A DNA stretch of 64,000 bases, from assembly GCF_900114085.1 (NCBI RefSeq), contig NZ_FORU01000006.1:62001-126000 (forward strand), given 5' to 3'. Source of the DNA: Myroides guanonis (GTDB taxonomy: Bacteria; Bacteroidota; Bacteroidia; Flavobacteriales; Flavobacteriaceae). The notes beneath the pieces are model-generated. The model searched no databases. It saw only the letters and a list, made by a program, of their open reading frames with translations, and was not told the origin of the DNA. Position 1 is the first letter of the stretch, and every line of letters begins with the position of its first letter. Made by a program: the position numbers and the translations under genes. This document shows, piece by piece, positions 44,447 to 52,721 of this stretch.

Positions 44447-46378
44447 TTATTCAGTAGTAATTGGCTCTTCTTCTTTATCGAAGGGTCTTTTACCAAATAT
44501 GATTTCTAAGTCTTGTTTAAAAATCACTTCCTTTTCGCAAAGTAGGTCAGCTAATTTTATTAGTTTCTCTCTATTAGCTTCAAGTATTTGTTGTGCTCTT
44601 TCGTATTGACCTTCAATTAAACTTGAAATTTCAATGTCGATTGTTCGAGCAGTTTCTTCTGAATATGGTTTTGCAAAGTTGTATTCATTTTGACCTGAAG
44701 AGTCGTAATAAGTAACATTACCTATTTTGTCATTTAAACCATATATGGTAACCATTGCTTTGGCTTGTTTCGCAACTTTTTCTAAATCACTTAGCGCACC
44801 AGTAGAAATTTTATCAAAGATGATTTTTTCTGCAGCTCTACCTCCCATTGTTGCACACATTTCGTCTAGCATTTGTTCTGTTCTTACAATTGAACGTTCT
44901 GCTGGTAAATACCATGCGGCTCCTAAACTTTGACCACGGGGCACTATTGTAACTTTAACAAGCGGTGCGGCATGCTCCAACATCCAACTTACAGTTGCGT
45001 GACCAGCTTCATGTATGGCTATAGCATACTTTTCTTCTGGAGTAATAATTTTATTTTTCTTTTCCAAACCTCCGATGATGCGGTCTACTGCATCTAAGAA
45101 GTCTTGCATATCTACTTGTTTTTTGTCTTTTCTTGCAGCTGTAAGTGCAGCTTCATTACAAACATTAGCAATGTCTGCTCCAGAAAATCCAGGTGTTTGT
45201 TTCGCAAGGAAATCTATATCTAAATTATCTACCTTTTTAATACTTCTTAAATGTACTTCGAAGATTTGCTCTCTTTCTTTTACATCCGGTAAGTCAACGT
45301 ATATTTGTCTGTCAAATCTACCTGCTCTAAGTAATGCTTTGTCAAGGATTTCAGCTCTATTAGTTGCAGCTAAAACAATCACATTAGTATGTGATCCAAA
45401 ACCATCCATTTCCGTTAATAGTTGGTTTAAAGTATTTTCTCTTTCGTCGTTAGAACCTGAAAAGTTGCTTTTACCCCTAGCTCTACCAACAGCATCAATT
45501 TCGTCAATAAATATAATAGCAGGAGATTTTTCTTTAGCTTGTTTGAAAAGGTCTCGAACTCTTGATGCTCCTACACCTACAAACATTTCTACGAAGTCTG
45601 AACCAGATAGTGAGAAGAATGGAACTTTTGCTTCTCCCGCAACAGCTTTTGCTAATAAAGTCTTTCCTGTACCAGGAGGTCCTACCAATAATGCTCCTTT
45701 TGGAATTTTACCTCCTATTGAAGTGTATTTTTCTGGGTTTTTTAAAAATTCTACGATTTCAACAATTTCTTCTTTTGCACCTTCTAATCCAGCTACATCC
45801 TTGAATGTTACTTTTACATCGTTTTTTTCGTCGAATAGTTTTGCTTTAGATTTTCCTATTGAGAAAATTTGACTTCCGCCACCTCCAGCTCCACCGCCTG
45901 TCATGCGTCTCATCATAAATAACCAGAAACCTATAATAATGATTATAGGAAGCATACTAAAAAAGATATCCCCCCAGTTGCTTTCAGGTTCAGATTTGTA
46001 TTCGGTTAATTTACCTTGTGAAGAGGCTTCATCCAGTTTCTTTTGAAATATTTCAGAGTTACCAATATCTGTTAAGAATTGTGGCCCTGTACTTTCTTTT
46101 CCAAGTATACTTTTCTTTTGAAGATTTTCAAATTCACTGTTTTTTAAAGCATCTTCGGTTAAGTATATTTTTGCTACAGTTCTATTAAATTCGACTTTCT
46201 CTACATAAGATGAGTCAAGATATTGATAGAACTTAGACAAACTTAATTGCTTAGAGTCACCAAAACTACTTCCATTTGATAGGAAGTTTATTACTAGTAC
46301 TATGACTACAACGCTACCATATAACAACCATGGGTTGTATTTTGGTTTGTTTGAGTTAGGATTGATATTTTTAGACAT
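44447..46378 (-). CDS. ftsH: ATP-dependent zinc metalloprotease FtsH
   Basis: 643 residues. Two N-terminal membrane spans (about 17-33 and 135-155) flank a periplasmic domain. Then a Gly-rich linker (TGGGAGGGGSQ), the AAA domain with Walker A GPPGTGKTLLA, Walker B IIFIDEIDAVG and SRH DKALLRAGRFDRQ, and the M41 zinc site HEAGH. It degrades membrane and short-lived proteins. The gene is directly downstream of rsfS (26 bases) and ends at a terminator before the LUD-cdsA unit. The periplasmic domain is longer than in E. coli, as usual in Bacteroidota. Confidence 0.96.
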   Translation of the reverse strand: MSKNINPNSNKPKYNPWLLYGSVVVIVLVINFLSNGSSFGDSKQLSLSKFYQYLDSSYVEKVEFNRTVAKIYLTEDALKNSEFENLQKKSILGKESTGPQFLTDIGNSEIFQKKLDEASSQGKLTEYKSEPESNWGDIFFSMLPIIIIIGFWLFMMRRMTGGGAGGGGSQIFSIGKSKAKLFDEKNDVKVTFKDVAGLEGAKEEIVEIVEFLKNPEKYTSIGGKIPKGALLVGPPGTGKTLLAKAVAGEAKVPFFSLSGSDFVEMFVGVGASRVRDLFKQAKEKSPAIIFIDEIDAVGRARGKSNFSGSNDERENTLNQLLTEMDGFGSHTNVIVLAATNRAEILDKALLRAGRFDRQIYVDLPDVKEREQIFEVHLRSIKKVDNLDIDFLAKQTPGFSGADIANVCNEAALTAARKDKKQVDMQDFLDAVDRIIGGLEKKNKIITPEEKYAIAIHEAGHATVSWMLEHAAPLVKVTIVPRGQSLGAAWYLPAERSIVRTEQMLDEMCATMGGRAAEKIIFDKISTGALSDLEKVAKQAKAMVTIYGLNDKIGNVTYYDSSGQNEYNFAKPYSEETARTIDIEISSLIEGQYERAQQILEANREKLIKLADLLCEKEVIFKQDLEIIFGKRPFDKEEEPITTE

Positions 46379-46404
46379 GTAATATGTTTAAAATTAATTG
46401 ATAT

Positions 46405-46776
46405 TTAGTATTGCGATTGGATGACTGTTGTTTTTGCATCACCCCACAAGTTTTCGATTCTATAGAATTCGCGTATGTTTTTTTGAAATACGTGAACGAC
46501 TATGTTTACATAATCCATTAAAATCCATTCTGCATTTTCTTGTCCCTCAACATGCCATGGTTTGTCATGAAGTTCTTTCGAAACAATTTTTTGAATTGAA
46601 GATGCTATTGAGTTTACTTGAGTGTTGGATTTACCTTCACAAACTACAAAGTAGTCACATGGTGTGTTGTCAATATTTCTTAAATCAAGAATGTTTATGT
46701 TCTCTCCTTTTACTTCTTCGATTCCCTTGATGATGCTCGCTAGCAAATCGTCATTGTTGATTTTTTTAACTGTCAT
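46405..46776 (-). CDS. rsfS: Ribosome silencing factor
   Basis: 123 residues of the RsfS/Iojap family. LLASIIKGIEEVKGENINILDLRNIDNTPCDYFVVCEG (read in pieces), then WHVEGQENAEWILMDYVNIVVHVF (in pieces) and the terminal FYRIENLWGDA. It binds uL14 and blocks 30S-50S joining in starvation. It is the first gene of the unit with ftsH, and the reverse-strand -7 element TAACTTTG (46797-46804) lies 20 bases upstream. birA is divergent on the other side. Confidence 0.94.
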   Translation of the reverse strand: MTVKKINNDDLLASIIKGIEEVKGENINILDLRNIDNTPCDYFVVCEGKSNTQVNSIASSIQKIVSKELHDKPWHVEGQENAEWILMDYVNIVVHVFQKNIREFYRIENLWGDAKTTVIQSQY

Positions 46777-46796
46777 TTATTTTTTAAGTATTTGTG

Positions 46797-46804
46797 CAAA
46801 GTTA
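46797..46804 (-). promoter_or_regulatory. rsfS-ftsH promoter -7 element
   Basis: On the reverse strand, TAACTTTG matches TAnnTTTG. Confidence 0.5.
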
Positions 46805-46871
46805 TCCTTTTTGTAGCTAATTTTGGCTCCAAATATATGAATCACTTCTAACTATTCCATATTTATTTCTA

Positions 46872-47603
46872 ATGAATATAATCAAACTCGATGCCATAGG
46901 CTCTACGAATGTTTATTTAAAGAATTTATTAGCAAATCTTAATCTTGAAAACTTCACAGTAGTTGTTGCAGAAAATCAAACTGCGGGTAAGGGACAAAGG
47001 GGAGCTGTATGGAATTCTGAACCTTCTAGTAATCTAACCTTTAGTGTTTTAGTTAAGGATTTGTTGTTGGGGATTGAATCAATTTACGATTTGAATGTTG
47101 CAGTTTCATTGAGTGTTTTTAACGCAATAAAAATCTTAGGAATCGGTGGTTTGTCGATTAAATGGCCAAACGACATTTTGGCAGATAATAAAAAAGTTGG
47201 AGGGATTTTAATTGAAAACATTATAAAATCTAATGGAGAAATATTTTCTGTTGTAGGTATTGGAATTAATGTTAATCAGAAGATCTTTGGTGATTTGTCA
47301 CAAGCTTCTTCTTTGGCGAACATGGCTGGAAAGGATTTTGATAAGGAAATCTTGATGAATAGTGTGTTGAAGCAATTGCGATATTATTTTAATTCTTTGA
47401 GGAATGGACATAAGAAAGCGATTTGGCAAGAGTATCATAATAATCTGTATAGAATATCTACCCCAAGCGCTTTTGAACTTCCTTCAGGTGAGCGCTTTAT
47501 GGGGATTATTCAAAATGTTAGCCAGCAAGGAACATTGGTGGTTTTGTTGGAAAGTGGAAATACAGTTGAATATTATATTAAGGAAGTAAAAATACTCTAC
47601 TAG
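46872..47603 (+). CDS. birA: Biotin-[acetyl-CoA-carboxylase] ligase
   Basis: 243 residues, catalytic domain only, without the N-terminal repressor HTH of E. coli BirA. IKLDAIGSTNVYLKNLL, the adenylate-binding QTAGKGQRGAVWNSEPSSNL (in pieces) and KWPNDILADNKKVGGILIE (in pieces) are clear. The C-terminal SH3-like domain is present. It attaches biotin to BCCP. The usual GRGRRGR loop reads GKGQRGA, which is common in Bacteroidota. It is divergent from rsfS and convergent with msrB. Confidence 0.93.
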   Translation: MNIIKLDAIGSTNVYLKNLLANLNLENFTVVVAENQTAGKGQRGAVWNSEPSSNLTFSVLVKDLLLGIESIYDLNVAVSLSVFNAIKILGIGGLSIKWPNDILADNKKVGGILIENIIKSNGEIFSVVGIGINVNQKIFGDLSQASSLANMAGKDFDKEILMNSVLKQLRYYFNSLRNGHKKAIWQEYHNNLYRISTPSAFELPSGERFMGIIQNVSQQGTLVVLLESGNTVEYYIKEVKILY

Positions 47604-47614
47604 CTACCTTTTGA

Positions 47615-48088
47615 CTATTTGTGTTTAAATTTTAATGATATAGAATTCATGCAATAACGTTGGCCTGTGGTGTCTTTTGGTCCATCGTTAAATACATGTC
47701 CTAGATGGCTTTTGCAATTAGAACAAACTACTTCAGTTCTTGTCATACCATGAGAGTGGTCTTCAATATATTCTACAGAACCTTTTATAGCTTGATCGAA
47801 AGAAGGCCAGCCACAATGTGCGTCAAATTTAGTAACTGATTCAAAAAGTTTTTGTCCACAAGCTGCACAATGATATGTGCCGTCTTCATGAAAATCATTG
47901 TATTTGCCCGAAAAAGGTGGTTCAGTACCTTTTTGTCTTAATACATAATATTCTTCATCGCTTAGATTTGATTTATAGTATTCTTCAGAATTTGCCATAA
48001 TATTAAGATTTTGAGATTTGGTTTTTTGACACGTAATTAGTGTGAAAGTTACGAAAAGTATGGGTAAGAGTTTAAGTACGCTATTCAT
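47615..48088 (-). CDS. msrB: Peptide-methionine (R)-S-oxide reductase, exported form
   Basis: 157 residues. The N-terminal 26 residues form a signal with a lipobox-like LITC (Cys at about 20), so the protein is probably a lipoprotein. The MsrB domain has the Zn-binding pairs CAACGQ and CSNC, substrate residues in AHCGWPSF and the catalytic Cys in GQRYCMNS. It repairs methionine sulfoxide in exported proteins, presumably with periplasmic thioredoxin-like reductant. The start lies in the last codons of the hydrolase gene (eight-base overlap). Confidence 0.9.
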   Translation of the reverse strand: MNSVLKLLPILFVTFTLITCQKTKSQNLNIMANSEEYYKSNLSDEEYYVLRQKGTEPPFSGKYNDFHEDGTYHCAACGQKLFESVTKFDAHCGWPSFDQAIKGSVEYIEDHSHGMTRTEVVCSNCKSHLGHVFNDGPKDTTGQRYCMNSISLKFKHK

Positions 48089-48947
48089 TATTAATAAAAT
48101 TATTTATCCTATTAATTACATTTTTTGATCCTAATATCTTTCTGTGACCTAAATTTTGGGTAATCATAAGTTCTCCATTTTTTATATGCTTATAGATTGA
48201 GTGAGCTGCTAATACGGGTACATCTAAATCTTGTTCATCATGTATTACAAGTATAGGTATTGTTAATTGTGAGGCTGATTTATGCACACAAAAACTATCC
48301 ATACTTTGTTGAAATTGATTTTCGAATCGAACCTTCATTTTAGAAGCAATGATAGATTTTAGATGTAGTTGTTTAACAAAATCATCAATAATGTCTTCAA
48401 CGACGTCTCCACTACCAATTATAACTGTTTTTTTAGCTTTGAGTCCTCTTTGAATTGCATTAATGGTACTCATGCCACCTAATGAATGACCAATTACAAC
48501 ATCGAATTCTCCATACTCTTTTTGTATAAAAAGTGCAATCTCTATAAACTCGGTCATGTTACTATTGTTTTTTGGTGAAAAACCATGTCCAGGTGCATCA
48601 AAGCTTACTATTGTGAAACCTTCCTTTTTTAGTCTGTTTGCTATTGTAACTAACTGAGTTCCTCTACCATTCCAACCATGAATGATTAGTGCTTTTTTAT
48701 CACCATTTCCATATTTATATGTAACTATTGACTTATTGATAGTAGGGATATAGACGTTATATTTAATGGCTTTTTCCAACATTTCCATTTCTCTTTTCGG
48801 TGTTTTAAACTTGATTGGGGTGATGAAGATTTTTTGAGCAAATAATGTAGCCCAATCGCTAGATAGGAATTGTAAGAATTTTCCTGTAAATACTATTGAT
48901 TTTGGAATTTTCAAAGACTGTTGATGTTTGAAAGAACCGTTTTTCAT
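48081..48947 (-). CDS. Alpha/beta-hydrolase
   Basis: 288 residues from the ATG at 48947. Catalytic signs: oxyanion region [23 protein letters not shown], nucleophile elbow [10 protein letters not shown] (Ser), acid in [10 protein letters not shown], and His near LGHRKILGS. It could be an esterase, lipase or peptidase. The substrate is unknown. The reverse-strand -7 element TATTTTTG (48961-48968) sits immediately upstream, so the longer frame to 49022 would start before the promoter and is rejected. It is coupled to msrB. Confidence 0.82.
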   Translation of the reverse strand: MKNGSFKHQQSLKIPKSIVFTGKFLQFLSSDWATLFAQKIFITPIKFKTPKREMEMLEKAIKYNVYIPTINKSIVTYKYGNGDKKALIIHGWNGRGTQLVTIANRLKKEGFTIVSFDAPGHGFSPKNNSNMTEFIEIALFIQKEYGEFDVVIGHSLGGMSTINAIQRGLKAKKTVIIGSGDVVEDIIDDFVKQLHLKSIIASKMKVRFENQFQQSMDSFCVHKSASQLTIPILVIHDEQDLDVPVLAAHSIYKHIKNGELMITQNLGHRKILGSKNVINRINNFINNE

Positions 48948-48960
48948 ATCATGTTTTTTA

Positions 48961-48968
48961 CAAAAATA
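48961..48968 (-). promoter_or_regulatory. Promoter -7 element of the hydrolase-msrB unit
   Basis: On the reverse strand, TATTTTTG, about 14 bases before the ATG at 48947. It decides the start codon. Confidence 0.5.
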
Positions 48969-49034
48969 AGCAATTTGTGAGGATAGAGATATTGAATAAT
49001 TTTTAGAATTGTTGTTTAACATTTTATTTCGTAT

Positions 49035-49042
49035 TATTTTTG
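49035..49042 (+). promoter_or_regulatory. Promoter -7 element of the M48 peptidase gene
   Basis: TATTTTTG, eight bases before the ATG at 49051. The mRNA would be leaderless or nearly so, and the earlier ATG at 49009 would precede the promoter. Confidence 0.5.
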
Positions 49043-49050
49043 AAATAAAA

Positions 49051-49863
49051 ATGATGAAAAAGTACGTTAGTTTACTTGTTGTAGCATTATTAGTTTCATG
49101 TGCTACTAATCCTTTTACTGGGTCAAAAACAATGGCTTTGGTAAGTGATAGTTCCCTTTTTCCAACTTCTTTTCAACAATATGATAGCTTCTTAAAAGAG
49201 CATAAGGTAATTACTGGTACAAAAGATGCACAGCGGGTTGAGAATGTAGGTGGGAAAATAAGAATGGCTGCTGAAAAATGGCTTAATGCCAATGGATATA
49301 AGGGGTATTTAGATGGATATCGATGGGAGTATCATTTAATAGATAGTAAGGAGCCTAATGCTTGGTGTATGCCAGGTGGTAAAATTGTTTTTTACACAGG
49401 TATTCTGCCAATTTGTCAAACAGATGCTGGAATTGCTACTGTTATGGGGCATGAGGTTGCACATGCATTAGCTAATCACGGACAACAACGTATGAGTGCA
49501 GGAATGTTACAAGAACTTGGTGCAGAAGCATTGAATGTTGCTACTTCAAGTAAGAGTCAACAAACACAGCAGCTTTTTCAAATGGCTTATGGTGGAGGTT
49601 CTCAAGTTTTAGGAATGTTACCTTTTAGTAGAAGCCATGAAAGTGAAGCAGATAAAATAGGTTTAACATTAATGGCTATTGCGGGTTACGATCCTAACGA
49701 AGCTGTTTCTTTTTGGTCGAGAATGGCTAGCGGATCTGAAGCAAATGGACAATCAGATTTCCTTAGTACTCACCCAAGTAATCAAACGAGAATTTCTGAG
49801 TTAAAAAGACTTATTCCAGAAGCTCGTGCAGAAGCATTAAAATTTGGAGTTACGTTTAAATAA
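49051..49863 (+). CDS. M48-family metallopeptidase lipoprotein (LoiP/BepA-like)
   Basis: 270 residues from the ATG at 49051. Lipobox LVSC (Cys at about 14) marks a lipoprotein. The peptidase domain has the zinc motif MGHEVAHALANHG, the third ligand in SHESEADKIGLTLM, and the conserved N-terminal TNPFTGSK after the Cys. Relatives are periplasmic outer-membrane quality-control proteases. No TPR domain is fused. The longer ATG at 49009 is rejected because it would precede the -7 element. A UMF1 transporter follows about 50 bases downstream. Confidence 0.9.
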   Translation: MMKKYVSLLVVALLVSCATNPFTGSKTMALVSDSSLFPTSFQQYDSFLKEHKVITGTKDAQRVENVGGKIRMAAEKWLNANGYKGYLDGYRWEYHLIDSKEPNAWCMPGGKIVFYTGILPICQTDAGIATVMGHEVAHALANHGQQRMSAGMLQELGAEALNVATSSKSQQTQQLFQMAYGGGSQVLGMLPFSRSHESEADKIGLTLMAIAGYDPNEAVSFWSRMASGSEANGQSDFLSTHPSNQTRISELKRLIPEARAEALKFGVTFK

Positions 49864-49914
49864 AATTTAAATATATAGCTGCCCTTAATAAGCAGCTATT
49901 TTTTATTGATATAT

Positions 49915-51222
49915 ATGAAAATATTTCAAAAAGGGGATAAAAAAACCTTATTTGCTTGGGCTTTTTATGATTGGGCAAATTCGGTTTATGCATTAGTAAT
50001 TTCCTCATCTATTTTTCCATTGTATTATGGAGCATTATTCAGAGAAAACGGCATTGAATCATATGAGATTTTTGGTAAAGAATTACCTAGTGAGTCAATA
50101 ATTAGTTATGTAACCTCATTGGGGTTTTTACTAATTGTTTTGGTGACACCTATTCTTTCTGGTATAGCTGATTTTTTAGGAACTAAAAAGTTTTTTCTTA
50201 AATTGTTTTGTTGGATTGGTTCTTTGTCTTGTATGATGCTTTATTTTTTTAACATTGAGAATATTCTAATTAGTCTTTTCATTTACATGATGGCATTAAT
50301 TGGTTTTTGGGGTAGCCTGGTGTTTTACAATTCTTACTTACCTGATATAGCATTTACTGAACAGCAAGATAAAATTAGTGCAAAGGGATATGCTTTGGGG
50401 TATATGGGAAGTGTATTGTTACTGATTTTAAATCTGTTAATGTTGATGAATTTTGAGTTTTTTGGATTCGATTCAGAGATGGAAGCTATGAGAGTTTCAT
50501 TCGTTTTAGTAGGGTTATGGTGGCTTGGGTTTAGTCAGTATACCTATAAGTATCTTCCAGACTTTAAGAACAAAAATAAAATCACAAAAAATGTTTTCTT
50601 TTCAGGGTTTCGAGAATTGAAAAAGGTTTGGACAGAATTGAAAAACCATCCTATTCTAAAAAAGTATTTAGTTGCATTTTTCACTTATAGTATGGCAGTT
50701 CAAACAGTAATGATTATAGCTGTTTATTTTGGTGAAAAAGAAATAGAGTGGATTAGTGATGGTCAAAGGACAATGGGACTAATTGTAAGTATATTGATGA
50801 TTCAATTAGTTGCAATTGTAGGAGCATTTTTAACCTCTTTCGTATCTTCTAAAATTGGAAATATAAATGCTTTAATAGTGATTAATATTCTATGGGTTTT
50901 TATTTGTGTATATGCTTATACGATAATAAGTCCAAATGAGTTCTATATTGCAGCTGCAAGTGTAGGATTGGTGATGGGAGGGATTCAGTCGCTTTCACGA
51001 TCTACTTATTCTAAGTTGTTACCTGAAACAACGGATACAACTTCATTTTTTAGTTTTTATGACGTTACGGAGAAACTTGGAATTGTAATAGGTATGGTTT
51101 TGTATGGATTTATAGCTGATTTTACAGGTAAGATGCAAAATGCAATTCTATTTTTAATTGTATTCTTTATAATAGGTGTTATTCTATTAGCAAGAATACC
51201 TAAAATAGATAGGGCATCTTAA
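49915..51222 (+). CDS. UMF1-family (Atg22-like) MFS transporter
   Basis: 435 residues with twelve membrane spans. The family signature is at the N terminus, LFAWAFYDWANSVYALVISSSIFPLYYGALF (read in pieces). The IPKID-type C terminus follows. UMF1/Atg22-like proteins are MFS members, amino-acid or metabolite exporters by analogy. The substrate is unknown. A TTG nine bases upstream is a possible longer start. The ATG at 49915 is preferred. A small hairpin-like CTGCCCTTAATAAGCAG lies just before the gene. Confidence 0.88.
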   Translation: MKIFQKGDKKTLFAWAFYDWANSVYALVISSSIFPLYYGALFRENGIESYEIFGKELPSESIISYVTSLGFLLIVLVTPILSGIADFLGTKKFFLKLFCWIGSLSCMMLYFFNIENILISLFIYMMALIGFWGSLVFYNSYLPDIAFTEQQDKISAKGYALGYMGSVLLLILNLLMLMNFEFFGFDSEMEAMRVSFVLVGLWWLGFSQYTYKYLPDFKNKNKITKNVFFSGFRELKKVWTELKNHPILKKYLVAFFTYSMAVQTVMIIAVYFGEKEIEWISDGQRTMGLIVSILMIQLVAIVGAFLTSFVSSKIGNINALIVINILWVFICVYAYTIISPNEFYIAAASVGLVMGGIQSLSRSTYSKLLPETTDTTSFFSFYDVTEKLGIVIGMVLYGFIADFTGKMQNAILFLIVFFIIGVILLARIPKIDRAS

Positions 51223-51392
51223 AGATTTAAAGTAGGATGTTTTAGGGGGTGTTTTTAAATATATAATATTGATGATTGCTCTCTATACTTGATTGATAAT
51301 TGAATTTGTAGTAGAAATTTAAATCGATTGTCTCAATAAATTAAAAAGAAAATAGAAATTTATCATTTAACATAAAGTTTGGTAAATTTTTT

Positions 51393-51400
51393 TATATTTG
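51393..51400 (+). promoter_or_regulatory. Promoter -7 element of the 51424 lipoprotein
   Basis: TATATTTG matches TAnnTTTG, 23 bases before the ATG. Confidence 0.5.
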
Positions 51401-51423
51401 GCAATAGTATATAATAAGAAAAT

Positions 51424-52344
51424 ATGATGAAAAAAAAGGCATTAATTGTAACGCTAAGTTTTTTGAGTTTAGGCGCAATTTTTTTTACTTCTTGCGAGAA
51501 AGAGAGTATTCAAAGTGAGCTGTTAGATGAGAGTAAGGTTGGTGAATCAATAGTAAGAGTTCAGTATAACGATACATTAATCATCAGGAAAGGAATTTCT
51601 GGAGTATTAAATGGTAGTGGAGAGTTTTCTTTTAAATTAGAAATGCTTGGAAAAGACTATATGAACATTTTAACACTTGGGTTTGAAGAGGGGACTTATC
51701 CTACAAATATCAATGTTGCAAAATATTTTTTTTCTGAATTGGGCGAAGATGTTTTTGATTCTGAAGGTGAGAAAATTGGGAAAACTGGTGAGTTTGGGTC
51801 TTCTTTGGATATTTCCAGACCACAGTATTCATCAGGTTATATTAAGATAAATCGTGTAAATAAGTTAGCTAGAGCAGTTAATGGAGAGTTTAAGATTAAA
51901 ATTTTTCCTCCGCTAATGAATGAATTAAACCTGAGACCGTTTGAGGTGCAAGGAGAGTTTATTAATTTAAGATATGACCGTGTAGAAGCGCAATATTTTG
52001 ATGCTACGGTTGATGGGAAGTCTTTTGTATCTGGTTCAGCATTTGCTCAAATTGAAGAGGAGAATTTAGTAGTAAACTCTAGTAGTTCTGTAAGCGAAGA
52101 GTCAATAAAACTTAAGTTTAATAAAGACTTGGAGCAAGGAGTGTATGGGTCAGTTTCTATAGAGGGAACTTATGTTTCTCCATTAGGAGTTGTTTATAAT
52201 ACTAGTAAGGAATTAACTAAGAGTTCTTTGCATGTTAGAAAGAATGAATCTAATGTTATAAGTGCATCATTTACATTACAATTAAAGAATAAGCAAGGAG
52301 GGGTTATAGAAGTTAAAGGAGGTGATTTTAGATTACCATACTAA
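51424..52344 (+). CDS. Unrecognised lipoprotein, possibly two similar beta domains
   Basis: 306 residues with lipobox FTSC (Cys at about 24). The mature part looks beta-rich. The C-terminal half, DATVDGKSFVSGSAFAQIEEENLVVN followed by SIKLKFNKDLEQGVYGS (in pieces), resembles DUF6252-type domains. The first half has a related layout, GVLNGSGEFSFKLEML ... ILTLGFEEGTYPTNI, suggesting a duplicated domain. I do not recognise a definite family and give no function. It is monocistronic with its own promoter and terminator. Confidence 0.6.
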   Translation: MMKKKALIVTLSFLSLGAIFFTSCEKESIQSELLDESKVGESIVRVQYNDTLIIRKGISGVLNGSGEFSFKLEMLGKDYMNILTLGFEEGTYPTNINVAKYFFSELGEDVFDSEGEKIGKTGEFGSSLDISRPQYSSGYIKINRVNKLARAVNGEFKIKIFPPLMNELNLRPFEVQGEFINLRYDRVEAQYFDATVDGKSFVSGSAFAQIEEENLVVNSSSSVSEESIKLKFNKDLEQGVYGSVSIEGTYVSPLGVVYNTSKELTKSSLHVRKNESNVISASFTLQLKNKQGGVIEVKGGDFRLPY

Positions 52345-52721
52345 TTTTGTACCCTTATTTTAATAGTTTAAAAGGACTGTAACATTTAGTTATAGTCCTT
52401 TTTTGATTTTCTTCAATAAATCTGTAACCAAATATTAAAGAGAGTTTTATTAAAATATAGATAGGGGTATAATTAGTTAATATGATTTAGAAATCTTAAA
52501 CCCTAATTATTTAATGAAATAATCAATTTTGTGCTTTGTTTGTATTGGTCAAATGGTTAAGAGCTATAATTAAGTTAATGGCATAGTGATTGTCTTAATT
52601 ATAGTATTAAAGATCAATTTATTTATGTTTATTGTTGATATATAGGCTTTTATGGTTTTTTAATCAAAAGTTTTTATTAGCAACTGATAACATTGATGAC
52701 AAAAAGACATTAAAAAATATT
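52345..52721. other. 377-base gap between the lipoprotein and lon
   Basis: The only feature seen is a terminator: AAAGGACT (52371-52378) pairing with AGTCCTTT (52394-52401). The rest is AT-rich with no clear -7 element, operator or small gene. It presumably contains the lon promoter. Confidence 0.55.
52369..52406 (+). terminator. Terminator after the 51424 lipoprotein
   Basis: The stem AAAGGACT / AGTCCTTT with extension by weak pairs, followed by a T run. Confidence 0.75.

Noticed and set aside
45015..45872. Long forward ORF (285 codons) inside ftsH
   Set aside because: It is antisense to ftsH and low in complexity. The reverse frame is a textbook FtsH, so this is a shadow.
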